This document shows, piece after piece, positions 9,379 to 17,747 of a stretch of 64,000 bases of DNA. Position numbers and translations under genes: made by a program. Position 1 is the first letter of the stretch. Each line of letters starts with the position of its first letter. Location: NCBI GenBank assembly GCA_964473365.1, contig CAYYOV010000004.1, positions 61,629 through 125,628 of the forward strand, written 5' to 3'. The stretch comes from 2-02-FULL-55-14 sp964473365 (GTDB taxonomy: Bacteria; Bacteroidota; Ignavibacteria; UBA10030). The notes beneath the pieces are model-generated. The model did no database searches, was not told where the DNA came from, and was given only the letters and a program-made list of their open reading frames with translations.

Positions 9379-9407
9379 AGTATACTCGATGATGGCACGA
9401 GAATCAA
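9379..9407 (-). promoter_or_regulatory. Promoter of ispE
   Basis: On the minus strand TTGATT (9407-9402) and TATACT (9384-9379) are spaced by exactly 17 bases. The expected transcription start, near 9372, is only a few bases from the GTG start at 9368, so the mRNA would be nearly leaderless. Confidence 0.7.
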
Positions 9408-9441
9408 GAAAACCCCTGTATTGACGGGCCTTTTTTGATTC
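9401..9441. repeat. Inverted repeat spanning the divergent ispE/kdsA promoters
   Basis: GAATCAAGAAA at 9401-9411 is mirrored by TTTTTTGATTC at 9431-9441, matching at 10 of 11 positions. Each arm contains one of the two outward-facing -35 boxes (TTGATT). The centre is 19 bases long. It may be an operator or simply the result of two promoters back to back. Confidence 0.6.
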
Positions 9442-9463
9442 TCCCGGCAATTTTGTGTAGGTT
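9435..9463 (+). promoter_or_regulatory. Putative promoter of the Kdo/Lpt operon
   Basis: TTGATT at 9435-9440 and TAGGTT at 9458-9463 are 17 bases apart. The -10 region followed by CA also partly resembles the TAnnTTTG element of Bacteroidota. The start would be near 9470, leaving a leader of about 48 bases before kdsA. Confidence 0.5.
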
Positions 9464-9517
9464 CAAAAACTGTGCGAACATCATCCTGACGATCTGCTGG
9501 CCACCTCGAAGCCCCGT

Positions 9518-10354
9518 ATGAAGGCACCCATTTCCTTCACCGTCCACGGCGTTACGTTTGGCGCTACGGCCCCGTTGGTCCTCATTGCGGGGCCATGCGT
9601 CGTGGAAAGTCGCGAACTCGTCCTCCGGACGGCCGACCGGATCCAACGCATCGCTCGGAAGCACCGGATGCCGGTGGTGTTCAAATCGTCGTACAAGAAG
9701 GCCAACCGGACCAGCGCCCGGTCGTTCACGTCGATCGGAATGGATAAAGCGCTTGGCGTGCTGGCCGAAGTTCGGCGTGATCTCGGGATGCCCATCCTCA
9801 CCGACATTCATACAGAGCCGGAAGCGGCGGCCGCAGCAGAGGTCGTGGACATTCTTCAGATCCCGGCGTTCCTGTGCCGCCAAACCGATCTTCTACAAGC
9901 AGCTGGCCGGACCGGCAAGGTCGTGAACATCAAGAAGGGACAGTTCGCCGCTCCGGCGGACATGGCCCTGGCGGCTGAGAAGGTGCGCGCGACGGGCAAC
10001 CGGAAGATTCTCTTGACCGAGCGGGGGACTACGTTCGGTTACAACAATCTCGTGGTCGATATGCGTGGACTCGAGATCATGCGTCGGACGGGCTATCCGG
10101 TGGTCCTCGATGCGACACATTCCGTGCAGTTGCCTTCGGGTGCGGCCACCACGAGTGGCGGTCAGCCGGAGTTCATCTTTCCCTTAGCTCGTGCTGGCGC
10201 GGCCGTGGGACTGAACGGACTGTTCGTCGAGACCCATCCCGATCCGCGAAAGGCGTTGAGCGACGCGGCCAGCCAGCTGAAACTGGACCTGCTCGAGCTT
10301 CTCATCAAACAGGTCAAAGCGGTCGATTCTGCCCGACGAACGACGGTACGCTAA
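9518..10354 (+). CDS. kdsA: 3-deoxy-8-phosphooctulonate (Kdo-8-P) synthase, metal-dependent type
   Basis: The enzyme condenses arabinose 5-phosphate with PEP, the first committed step of Kdo synthesis for LPS. The 278-residue TIM barrel has LIAGPCVVESREL (residues 22-34), FKSSYKKANRTSARS, DIHTEPEAAAAAEVVDILQIPAFLCRQTDLL, VNIKKGQFAAP and VVLDATHSVQ, in the family order. At residue 27 it has Cys where the metal-free E. coli enzyme has Asn; Cys at this position is the ligand of metal-dependent enzymes such as that of Aquifex. It is the first gene of a tight operon, and its TAA overlaps the kdsC ATG by one base. Confidence 0.95.
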   Translation: MKAPISFTVHGVTFGATAPLVLIAGPCVVESRELVLRTADRIQRIARKHRMPVVFKSSYKKANRTSARSFTSIGMDKALGVLAEVRRDLGMPILTDIHTEPEAAAAAEVVDILQIPAFLCRQTDLLQAAGRTGKVVNIKKGQFAAPADMALAAEKVRATGNRKILLTERGTTFGYNNLVVDMRGLEIMRRTGYPVVLDATHSVQLPSGAATTSGGQPEFIFPLARAGAAVGLNGLFVETHPDPRKALSDAASQLKLDLLELLIKQVKAVDSARRTTVR

Positions 10355-10860
10355 TGGCCACACCGCGTCAGAAACGAGCGCGTCTCCAGCGCATCCGACT
10401 GCTCCTGCTGGATGTGGACGGCGTCCTGACGGACGGGGGCGTGTACTATTCGAACAGCGGCGAAGAGCTCAAGAAATTCAATATCCAGGACGGGTATGGC
10501 ATCGTCACACTGCAGCGTGCCGGCGTACCAGTCGGGATCATCACCGGACGTGTGTCGAAGATCGTCGAGCGGCGCGCGGCCGAGCTCGGCATCACCGAGG
10601 TCCGTCAGAACCTGGACGACAAAGGAAAGGCCTACGACGACATATGCAGGAAACTCGGCGTCACCGATCCCGAGGTGGCCTACATTGGAGACGATGAGCC
10701 CGACCTTCCGGTGCTCCGCCGCGTCGGGTTCTCGGCGGCACCAAACGACGCTGTTCCTGCCGTAACGAAAGCGGTCGACTACGTCTGCCGACGCAATGGC
10801 GGTCACGGAGCAGTACGCGAGGTCATCGATCTGATCCTGGCGAACCGGCGTCGCGGCTGA
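10354..10860 (+). CDS. kdsC: Kdo-8-phosphate phosphatase (HAD superfamily)
   Basis: The 168-residue C0-type HAD phosphatase removes phosphate from Kdo-8-P. HAD motif I is LLDVDGVLTDGGVYY with both aspartates, motif II is in GIITGRVSKIVERRAAELGI, motif III is the lysine in DDKGKAYDDI, and motif IV is YIGDDEPDLPVL. The tail RNGGHGAVREVIDLIL matches the conserved C-terminal segment that reaches the neighbouring subunit in KdsC tetramers. The start codon overlaps the kdsA stop (TAATG) and it lies directly behind its pathway partner. Confidence 0.95.
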   Translation: MATPRQKRARLQRIRLLLLDVDGVLTDGGVYYSNSGEELKKFNIQDGYGIVTLQRAGVPVGIITGRVSKIVERRAAELGITEVRQNLDDKGKAYDDICRKLGVTDPEVAYIGDDEPDLPVLRRVGFSAAPNDAVPAVTKAVDYVCRRNGGHGAVREVIDLILANRRRG

Positions 10861-10861
10861 C

Positions 10862-11584
10862 ATGTACCCGCGCACGTTCACCGCTCGCGAACGCGAGCTC
10901 CTGATGTGGGTCCTTCCGGTCGATCGTGGAGGCTACGCGGAACTCCGAAAGCGCATCGACACCATGCAGGTGATTGCGGAAGGGCGCAGGGGAGCTGGCC
11001 ATCTCATTTTGGGCAACCCAGGTCAGGTCGCCGATATGGATTCACCGCTGCCGTCGGTGGTCGCATTCGGGTCATTTGAAGGAGTTGATGGTCAGGGTTC
11101 TGTGACCGTTCGTGATGAAGCGAACGGCCAGATCGAGGTCGAGATCGTCGACACGGGGGTCGTCGCTGCAGCGAGATCGTGGACCTATTCCACGTGGACG
11201 CCGGGCCGGCCGTGCCCTCAGTGTGTAGGCAATGTTCGTGAAGTTGGCATCTCAACCGCGTCCGGTTCCCGCGTGGCATTGGCCATCTGTCGGAACGACC
11301 GGCGACTGTGGGTCTACATCGAGCGGACGGGCGTGTGCCGTCCGGTGCCCGTCACCCTTTTCTATAGCGAGCTCATGCGGCGCACGGGTGTCCGCGATCC
11401 GAAGCTAGCGTTGCGGTCCGAGCGGCTGTTCGAGGCGCTCTCGACGTTCCGAGACGACGACCTCGCAGTAGCGTTCGTCTCATACAATCATGTGCGGGCA
11501 AAAGTATCAGATGACGACCCGTTGCGGCCTCCGGCCCCCCGACGATCCCTTTTTCAACGGCTGTTCTCCTCTTCGCGAGGATAG
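10862..11584 (+). CDS. Uncharacterised protein embedded in the Kdo operon
   Basis: I do not recognise this 240-residue protein. It starts one base after the kdsC stop and ends three bases before kdsD, so it is almost certainly co-expressed with the Kdo genes. It has no signal peptide or membrane segment. The N-terminus (RERELLMWVLPVDRGGYAELRKRID) looks helical. The middle is mostly predicted beta, with TPGRPCPQCVGNVREV, a single CxxC followed by isolated cysteines (AICRND, GVCRPV) that might bind a metal. VVAFGSFEGVDGQGSVTV and LAVAFVSYNHVRA are other recognisable blocks. The C-terminus is basic (RRSLFQRLFSSSRG). A role in Kdo or LPS regulation is inferred from position only. Confidence 0.8.
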   Translation: MYPRTFTARERELLMWVLPVDRGGYAELRKRIDTMQVIAEGRRGAGHLILGNPGQVADMDSPLPSVVAFGSFEGVDGQGSVTVRDEANGQIEVEIVDTGVVAAARSWTYSTWTPGRPCPQCVGNVREVGISTASGSRVALAICRNDRRLWVYIERTGVCRPVPVTLFYSELMRRTGVRDPKLALRSERLFEALSTFRDDDLAVAFVSYNHVRAKVSDDDPLRPPAPRRSLFQRLFSSSRG

Positions 11585-11587
11585 ACC

Positions 11588-12571
11588 ATGAATGCATCCC
11601 AAGAACACGGCAAACGCGTCGTGCGCATCGAAGCATCTGCTGTCGCGGCCCTTGAGCAACGGATCGGGCCTGAATTCGATCGTGCGGTCGATGTGATCGC
11701 CGGGGCCAAAGGCCGCGTGGTCGTGACAGGCATGGGCAAATCGGGCATCATTGCGCGCAAGATCGTCGCGACGATGAATTCCACCGGGACTCCGGCCATC
11801 TTTCTTCATCCCGGTGACGCGGTGCATGGCGATCTGGGGACGGTGCAGAGGAACGACGTAGTCATTTGCATCTCCAAGAGCGGCGATTCGGACGAGATCC
11901 GCAACCTGATGCCCGTGTTTCGGAAGCTGGGGGTGCCCGTGATCGCGCTCGTCGGCAACCTCCGCTCCGAACTCGCCCAGAAGAGCGATGTCGTGCTCGA
12001 CGCCTCCGTGGTCGAGGAAGCATGTCCGCACGATCTCGCACCAACAGCGTCGACGACGGCGGCCCTCGTCATGGGCGACGCCTTGTCCGTAGCCCTCCTG
12101 CAACGGCGGAATTTCACGAAGGAAGATTTTGCGTTGTTCCATCCCGGAGGCAATCTCGGGAAGCAATTGTTGCTCGAGGTCGAACACTTCATGGTTTCCG
12201 GTGCGGCGCTGCCAGTCGTTCGTGAGGAGGTCACCTTGTCCGAAGCGATTGTCGAAATGACATCGAAACGGCTGGGAGCCACGTGCGTCGTGAGCGCGGC
12301 CGGCGTGCTCTCGGGGATCATCACGGACGGCGACCTGCGCCGTCTTCTCCAGCGAACCACGACGGTGGGTCAGATGCGTGCCGCCGATGTCATGAGCCGG
12401 AACCCCAAAACGATCGGCCGCACAATGCTGGCCGCCGCGGCGCTCGAACAGATGGAGAACTTCAAAATCACCCAGTTCGTGGTGACGGACGAGGCCAATC
12501 ATCCAGTCGGGATGGTCCACCTCCACGATCTCGTCAAAGCCGGCATCGGTTCGGGGCGGGCGACCTCGTGA
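11588..12571 (+). CDS. kdsD: D-arabinose-5-phosphate isomerase (KpsF/GutQ family)
   Basis: The 327-residue protein makes arabinose 5-phosphate from ribulose 5-phosphate for KdsA. The N-terminal SIS domain shows VVVTGMGKSGIIARKIVATMNSTGTPAIFLHPGDAVHGDLG and ICISKSGDSDEI, including the conserved lysine and serines of the sugar-phosphate site, then ALVMGDALSVALLQRR and FALFHPGGNLGK. Two CBS domains follow (from about residue 205: AIVEMTSKRLGATCVVSAAGVLSGIITDGDLRRLL; then RNPKTIGRTMLAAAALEQM). This is the full-length form. Its TGA overlaps the lptC start codon (GTGA). Confidence 0.95.
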   Translation: MNASQEHGKRVVRIEASAVAALEQRIGPEFDRAVDVIAGAKGRVVVTGMGKSGIIARKIVATMNSTGTPAIFLHPGDAVHGDLGTVQRNDVVICISKSGDSDEIRNLMPVFRKLGVPVIALVGNLRSELAQKSDVVLDASVVEEACPHDLAPTASTTAALVMGDALSVALLQRRNFTKEDFALFHPGGNLGKQLLLEVEHFMVSGAALPVVREEVTLSEAIVEMTSKRLGATCVVSAAGVLSGIITDGDLRRLLQRTTTVGQMRAADVMSRNPKTIGRTMLAAAALEQMENFKITQFVVTDEANHPVGMVHLHDLVKAGIGSGRATS

Positions 12572-13098
12572 CGCGCCTCTTCAGCATCCTCGTCGTCGCG
12601 GCGCTCGTGGCCGGATGCGAGGACAAGATCAAGCCCAGTGTCCTGACCACGGTCGATAGTCAGACCCTGCCTCAACAAGAGTCGTGGAACAGCGAGATCG
12701 TCGTCTCCGACTCCGGGAAGGTCCGGGCGGTGATCCACTGCGGGTATTTCAAGGTCTATGCGACGAGCCGCATGACGCATATGAGCGACAGCGTGCACGT
12801 GCAGTTCTACGACCCCGACGGACGACCCACGACGGTCCTGACGAGCCGCGAAGCATCGATCGACGAAGTGACGAACAATCTCGAAGCACGGAAGCAGGTG
12901 ATCGTCACCTCAGAAACAGGGACGCTCCTCACCACCGAGGAACTGTACTGGGACCAGAAACGCCAGCTCATCCACACGCCGGTGTTCGTACGGATCGTTT
13001 CCCCGAAGGAACGATTGCAGGGGGTGGGGATGGAGTCGGACCAAAATCTGAAGAACTACCGGATCTTCAGGGTCACGGGTGAGACGACCGGCAAATGA
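12568..13098 (+). CDS. lptC: LptC-like LPS export lipoprotein
   Basis: The 176-residue product starts with GTG at 12568, overlapping the kdsD stop. It opens with a lipoprotein signal, VTRLFSILVVAALVAGC, whose lipobox is VAGC. The mature part (SGKVRAVIHCGYFKVY, VHVQFYDPDGRPTTVLTSREASID, LEARKQVIVTSETGTLLTTEELYWDQKRQLIHT) has the beta-jellyroll rhythm and TEELYWD..L motif of LptC/YrbK. In Bacteroidota-type organisms LptC is often lipid-anchored instead of membrane-spanning. It would link the inner-membrane Lpt transporter to the periplasmic LPS bridge. The next gene, an OstA-fold protein, fits this directly. Confidence 0.85.
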   Translation: MTRLFSILVVAALVAGCEDKIKPSVLTTVDSQTLPQQESWNSEIVVSDSGKVRAVIHCGYFKVYATSRMTHMSDSVHVQFYDPDGRPTTVLTSREASIDEVTNNLEARKQVIVTSETGTLLTTEELYWDQKRQLIHTPVFVRIVSPKERLQGVGMESDQNLKNYRIFRVTGETTGK

Positions 13099-14417
13099 CC
13101 GCAATGACCACGAAGCGGGAGCTCTCGAAGGTGATCAGGCGGGTATGGATCTGGGCCGTGACGATGTGCGTCACCTCGTCGCCCGCATGGTCGCAGGGAC
13201 GGCCCGGTGTCATCGAATTGAAGTCCGCGCAGGAATTGAAGGGCCGTGTGATGAACGGCCAGGACGTTCGGGAGTTGTTGGGGAGCGTTCATTTCGTTCA
13301 GTACTTGCGTGAAGGAGGCTTCGTCAACGTCTGGTCCGATCGCGCTCTGCAATTCCTGGCCGAGGACCGCCTCGAGCTGTATCAGCGAGTGAGGGTCCGC
13401 CGCGACACGGTGACAATCTATGCCGATCAGGGGGTCTATTACGGGCAGGAGCGGAGGGTCGTGATGCAAGGCCACGTTCGACTCGAACGTACAGGGTCGA
13501 TCTTGACGTCATCAGACGGCGAATATTTTCCCGACGAGCGCCGCGCCGTATTCGTTGGCTCCGTCCGCGTGGAAGACTCCGCGTCGGTTCTGACGAGCGA
13601 CCGGCTGACATACTGGGAAACGGAGCAACGCTCGGTGGCCGTAGGGAACGTGCGCGTGTACCAACATTCCGACGGAACGACGGTCTTTGGCGATTCGCTC
13701 ATTAATCTTGACCAGCAAAAGCGGGCGATTGTGCCCCGAGCTGCCCGTATGTTCCAAGCCGACAGCACCTCAGATGGCGAGATCGATACGCTTCTGGTGA
13801 CGAGCGTTCGTATGGAGTCTACGAGTACACCGGCCCGCATTCTGATCGCGACAGACAGCGTACGGATCGCACGGACCGACCTGTCGGCCCGATGCGGTCT
13901 CGCCACGTTCTACACGGATGCCGACCGGATCGTCCTGGCGGGGGAACCGGTCGTCTGGCACGGCCGTAATCAGTTGACGGGCGATACGATCGAGGTCCGG
14001 TTGCGCGATCGACGACTGCACTCCGTCGTTGCCCGTGGACGCGCCATGGCGGTGTCGCGGGCAGATTCCGTGCGGCCGCTGCGTTTCGACCAGCTCACCG
14101 GCCGGCAATTGACGATGCGGTTCACGGACGGCAAAGTGCGCCAGATCGAGTCGGAAGGGACGGCCACGAGCCTGTACTATCTTTATGACGATGCGGCCCC
14201 CAATGGCGCCAACCGGTCGAGCGGGGACCGCATCATCATGGATTTCGCCGACGGGCAGATCGACCGCATCAAGGTCGAACGAGGAGTCCAGGGCGAGTAC
14301 GTACCTGAGAAGATGGTGAACGGCCGCGAATCTGAACACAACCTGGACGGGTTCATCTGGATCGCGTTGCGACCGACCCGCACGGGAATGAAGATGGAAG
14401 AGCGGGCCGCCGACTGA
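13095..14417 (+). CDS. OstA/LptA-like periplasmic LPS transport protein
   Basis: The 440-residue protein starts at ATG 13095, overlapping the lptC stop (ATGA). A signal peptide is visible (IWAVTMCVTSSPAWSQ). The body is a series of OstA-type beta repeats: VRVRRDTVTIYADQGVYY, RRVVMQGHVRLERTGSILTSSDGEYFPDERRAVFVGSVRVEDSASVLTSDRLTYW, VGNVRVYQHSDGTTVFGDSLI, and later LTGDTIEVRLRDRRLHSVVARGRAMAV. It is much longer than E. coli LptA (~185 residues) and lacks an LptD barrel, resembling the OstA-like proteins of Bacteroidota. It probably forms the jellyroll bridge that carries LPS across the periplasm. Confidence 0.8.
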   Translation: MTAMTTKRELSKVIRRVWIWAVTMCVTSSPAWSQGRPGVIELKSAQELKGRVMNGQDVRELLGSVHFVQYLREGGFVNVWSDRALQFLAEDRLELYQRVRVRRDTVTIYADQGVYYGQERRVVMQGHVRLERTGSILTSSDGEYFPDERRAVFVGSVRVEDSASVLTSDRLTYWETEQRSVAVGNVRVYQHSDGTTVFGDSLINLDQQKRAIVPRAARMFQADSTSDGEIDTLLVTSVRMESTSTPARILIATDSVRIARTDLSARCGLATFYTDADRIVLAGEPVVWHGRNQLTGDTIEVRLRDRRLHSVVARGRAMAVSRADSVRPLRFDQLTGRQLTMRFTDGKVRQIESEGTATSLYYLYDDAAPNGANRSSGDRIIMDFADGQIDRIKVERGVQGEYVPEKMVNGRESEHNLDGFIWIALRPTRTGMKMEERAAD

Positions 14418-14472
14418 TCTCCACTGAGGTCAGAACCGCAACGGCCGTTGATTTTGCAAGAGCGTGCACATC

Positions 14473-15219
14473 ATGACCCAACCCAGTTCTAGCGTGCTTG
14501 AATCGCGCGGTCTCGTCAAACGCTACAAGAAGCGAACGGTCGTCAGCGACGTGAGCGTGAGCGTTCGACAAGGAGAGATTGTCGGGCTTCTCGGTCCCAA
14601 CGGGGCCGGCAAGACCACGACCTTCTACATGACCGTCGGAATGGTCCGGCCGAATGCCGGCAGCGTGTACTTGGACGGCACGGAGATCACGACCGAGCCG
14701 ATGTACCGGCGTGCACGATTGGGCATCGGGTATCTTCCTCAAGAGGCGTCGGTGTTCCGCAAGTTGTCGGTTCGGGACAATATCCTCGCGGTCCTGCAAA
14801 TGACGAAACTGAGCACCAAGGACCAAGAGGAGCGGACGGATCGCTTGCTCGAAGATTTCGGCCTGACGCACATCGCGAAGAGCCAAGGGTTCGTCCTGTC
14901 GGGTGGTGAGCGTCGACGTACGGAGATTGCGCGGGCCCTGGCCCTCGACCCAAAGTTCATTCTGCTCGACGAGCCGTTCGCCGGTATCGACCCCATTGCG
15001 GTCGAGGATATCATGTCGATTGTGCGAGGGCTCAAATCGCGGAATCTTGGCGTTCTGATCACCGATCATAATGTGCACGAAACGCTGTCGATCACGGACC
15101 GGTCGTATCTCCTGTTTGAAGGGCGCATCCTGAAGCACGGCTCTCCCGACGAGCTGGCCAACGACCCGGAAGCGCGAAAGCTGTATCTGGGCGAAAAGTT
15201 CAAGCTGGACCGGTACTGA
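14473..15219 (+). CDS. lptB: LPS export ABC transporter ATP-binding protein
   Basis: The 248-residue ATPase drives LPS extraction from the inner membrane with LptFG, which are not in this window. Walker A is GLLGPNGAGKTTT, the Q-loop is IGYLPQEASVFRKLSV, the signature motif is LSGGERRRTEIARAL, and Walker B is FILLDEPFAGIDPIAVEDI, followed by the H-loop in LITDHNVHETL. YLPQEASVFRKL and FAGIDPIAV are specific to LptB. An in-frame GTG at 14464 would add three residues; ATG 14473 is preferred for spacing from AAGAG. It follows the OstA-like gene by 55 bases. Confidence 0.95.
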   Translation: MTQPSSSVLESRGLVKRYKKRTVVSDVSVSVRQGEIVGLLGPNGAGKTTTFYMTVGMVRPNAGSVYLDGTEITTEPMYRRARLGIGYLPQEASVFRKLSVRDNILAVLQMTKLSTKDQEERTDRLLEDFGLTHIAKSQGFVLSGGERRRTEIARALALDPKFILLDEPFAGIDPIAVEDIMSIVRGLKSRNLGVLITDHNVHETLSITDRSYLLFEGRILKHGSPDELANDPEARKLYLGEKFKLDRY

Positions 15220-15378
15220 GCGAAATGAAAACAAGCGGGGTTGGCAGTATGCAGGTTCCATTCAGGTCCGGGCAGGTTGACATCAGAGTGCCATATCTCG
15301 GTTCTTTTTCCCTTGTCCTCTACCTGACGTGGTGATTGTGCTTGCTTGCTGCGTACTCCACCAGGACTTCTACGAGAC

Positions 15379-16395
15379 ATGATCGTCGTTACGACACCAC
15401 ACGCCACCGAGCACGATATCGAAGCCATCATCAAGGTCCTGACGGAGCATGGCTTTGATATCCACCGTTCGACGGGCGTGCAGCACACCGTCATCGGGGC
15501 CATCGGCGTTCAACCTGATTTTGATCATCGGCAGGTGGAACTGCTGCCGGGGGTTGCCGAAGTCGTGCGCATTTCGGACCCCTACAAGCTCGCAAGCCGG
15601 GCGTTCCGGGAGGAAGGGACGGTCATTCCTGTCGGTAGGGTGCAGATCGGGGCCGACGCGGTCGTGGTCATGGCAGGGCCTTGTTCCGTCGAAAGCGAAG
15701 AACAGATCCATGTCGTTGCGCAGAAGGTGAAAGCGGCCGGAGCGACCGTGTTGCGAGGCGGGGCATTCAAACCGCGCACGTCACCGTACGCGTTCCAGGG
15801 CCTGGGCGAGCAGGGGCTAAAATTCCTACGTGCCGCCGGGGATGCACACGGATTGGCGGTGATCACGGAAGTGATGGACCGAAGTCAGATCGACCTGGTG
15901 GAGAAGTACAGCGACGTTCTCCAGGTCGGCGCGCGGAACATGCAGAATTATACGTTCCTGCGCGACCTTGGGAAGGCATCAAAACCGGTCATGCTCAAGC
16001 GCGGGCTCTCGGCCACGATCGAAGAATGGCTGATGTCGGCCGAGTATATCCTGTCTGGCGGCAATCATTCCGTGATGCTGTGTGAGCGGGGCATCCGCAC
16101 GTTCGAACCGTCGACACGGAATACGATGGACATCGGCGCCATACCGCTCATCAAGAAGCGGAGCCACCTGCCCATCGTTGCGGACCCGTCGCATGGTATC
16201 GGGCTCCGCGACAAGGTCATCCCCATGGCCCGCGCGTCCGTGGCCGCCGGGGCGGACGGGATCATCGTCGAAGTCCACCACGATCCCGACCACGCGAAGT
16301 CCGACGGAGCGCAGTCGTTGTTCCCCGATCAATTCGAGCAGTTGATGCGTGAAGTGCGGATCATTGCCGAAGCTATTGGCAGAAGAATCGCTTGA
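15379..16395 (+). CDS. aroF: DAHP synthase, class I-beta with N-terminal ferredoxin-like regulatory domain
   Basis: This 338-residue enzyme condenses PEP and erythrose 4-phosphate in the first step of the shikimate pathway. It closely follows the Thermotoga-type layout: a ferredoxin-like regulatory domain (MIVVTTPHATEHDIEAIIKV...VIGAIG, residues 1-70), then the barrel with VVMAGPCSVESEEQ, LRGGAFKPRTSPYAFQGLGEQGL, VGARNMQNYTFL, MLKRGLSATIEEWLMSAEYI, LCERGIRTFE, VADPSHGIGLRD and GIIVEVHHDPDHAKSDGAQSL. The start at ATG 15379 matches that family's N-terminus; the upstream open frame adds 11 unlikely residues. Aromatic end products probably inhibit it through the N-domain. Prephenate dehydrogenase is the next gene. 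Confidence 0.95.
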   Translation: MIVVTTPHATEHDIEAIIKVLTEHGFDIHRSTGVQHTVIGAIGVQPDFDHRQVELLPGVAEVVRISDPYKLASRAFREEGTVIPVGRVQIGADAVVVMAGPCSVESEEQIHVVAQKVKAAGATVLRGGAFKPRTSPYAFQGLGEQGLKFLRAAGDAHGLAVITEVMDRSQIDLVEKYSDVLQVGARNMQNYTFLRDLGKASKPVMLKRGLSATIEEWLMSAEYILSGGNHSVMLCERGIRTFEPSTRNTMDIGAIPLIKKRSHLPIVADPSHGIGLRDKVIPMARASVAAGADGIIVEVHHDPDHAKSDGAQSLFPDQFEQLMREVRIIAEAIGRRIA

Positions 16396-16557
16396 GGACC
16401 CGGGCCCGGATGTGTGAGACATGACGATCGATCGTCGATCCAAGAACGATCGGCAGCGTGACAGATGAACGTGGGTGGGCGATGTATCGAGCCGAGTGAT
16501 CGGACCCAACAGAGATCATCGTGATCTTCTATCTCTCATCTTCAATCTTGCATCCCC

Positions 16558-17655
16558 ATGGCACGCCCTCCGAAGTACTCCTCCCCGTACTCATCCGTCC
16601 TTATTATCGGCACCGGACTCATCGGCGGCTCGCTGGGTCTCGCCATTCGGCGCACGTTCAAGGACGTCCATGTCGTCGGCTATGACCGGCCTTCGGTCCT
16701 GAAGCGCGCCTGTTCGGTGGGCGCCATCCAGCACGCCGCTCACGACCTGCATCATGCCGTCGGTCTCGCCGACCTGGTCGTTTTGGCGCTCCCGGGCAAA
16801 GAGATCCTGCGCATCCTCTCATCGATCGCGCCATACGTGCCTGCGTCGACCCTCGTCACGGACACAGGATCCGTGAAAGGAGAGATCCTCCGGCGTGCAC
16901 GCGCACTCTTCCCGAAAGGCAACTTCATCGGCGCCCATCCCATGACCGGCTCCGAACGGCCGGGCATCGAAGCCGCTCATCCATTGTTGATGGAGAACGC
17001 GTTCTACGTGCTTTCGCCGTTGCCGCAGACACCCGAACGGCGGACGGCAATGCTCGGATCGTTCCTCACGCAGCTTGGAGCTCGCGTGGTCCGTATGGAA
17101 GGCGATTTGCACGACGCTGCCGTGGCGGCCCTGAGCCACCTCCCGCAACTGACGGCTGTCGGTCTGATGCGCGCGGCTGGAAAGCATCGGGTGGCCTCGA
17201 AACATCTGGCACTCGGTGCGGGCGGTTTTCGGGATATGACACGCATTGCTTCGAGCCCGTTCGGATTCTGGGGTGACATCCTCGAAGCCAATCGGGACGA
17301 GATCCGAAAAGCGTTGACTGTCTTTCGAAAAGAATTGGCGTTGATGGATCGTTCACTGCGCCGTGCGCCACGACGTCTCTCATCGTCATTTGCGGATGCA
17401 CGGCGTCTGCGGGCGGAGATCCCATCAGGCATGAAGGGATTCCTTCATTCGCTTTCGGATATCCAGGTCTTCATCGAAGACCGGCCCGGAGCTCTGTTGA
17501 AGGTATTGCAGTCCCTGTCGAAGGCAAAGATCAACCTGAAGGACATTGAATTGTTGAAGGTCCGGGAGGGGTTGGGAGGGACGTTCCGGCTCTGGTTCGA
17601 ATCGCCGGCGGAGGCAAAACGTGCGAAGGGCGCGCTGACGAAGACTCAACGGTGA
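16558..17655 (+). CDS. tyrA: Prephenate dehydrogenase with C-terminal ACT domain
   Basis: The 365-residue protein converts prephenate to 4-hydroxyphenylpyruvate. The NAD-binding motif is VLIIGTGLIGGSLGLAIRR (residues 14-32). FIGAHPMTGSERPGIEAAHPLLMENAFYVL carries the conserved substrate and catalytic histidine region, and ALSHLPQL and GGFRDMTRIASSP are further family blocks. An ACT domain begins near residue 298 (DIQVFIEDRPGALLKVLQSLSKAKINLKDIELL), which suggests feedback control by tyrosine or another amino acid. It lies 162 bases after the DAHP synthase gene with no obvious terminator between, and ends at a strong hairpin. The two PLP aminotransferases further on could supply the next step. 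Confidence 0.93.
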   Translation: MARPPKYSSPYSSVLIIGTGLIGGSLGLAIRRTFKDVHVVGYDRPSVLKRACSVGAIQHAAHDLHHAVGLADLVVLALPGKEILRILSSIAPYVPASTLVTDTGSVKGEILRRARALFPKGNFIGAHPMTGSERPGIEAAHPLLMENAFYVLSPLPQTPERRTAMLGSFLTQLGARVVRMEGDLHDAAVAALSHLPQLTAVGLMRAAGKHRVASKHLALGAGGFRDMTRIASSPFGFWGDILEANRDEIRKALTVFRKELALMDRSLRRAPRRLSSSFADARRLRAEIPSGMKGFLHSLSDIQVFIEDRPGALLKVLQSLSKAKINLKDIELLKVREGLGGTFRLWFESPAEAKRAKGALTKTQR

Positions 17656-17695
17656 GCACCATCCTGTACGAGCGAAGGTTGCTCGTTCAAAGACA

Positions 17696-17731
17696 AAGGG
17701 GTCGCTCCGAAATGGGAGCGACCCCTTCTGT
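17696..17731 (+). terminator. Bidirectional intrinsic terminator after tyrA
   Basis: AAGGGGTCGCTCC (17696-17708) pairs perfectly over 13 bases with 17715-17727 around a six-base loop. The plus strand continues TTCTGTTCTG and the minus strand TTTGTCTTTG. It separates the convergent tyrA and FmdB-type genes. Confidence 0.88.
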
Positions 17732-17747
17732 TCTGACCGGGGTGTCG

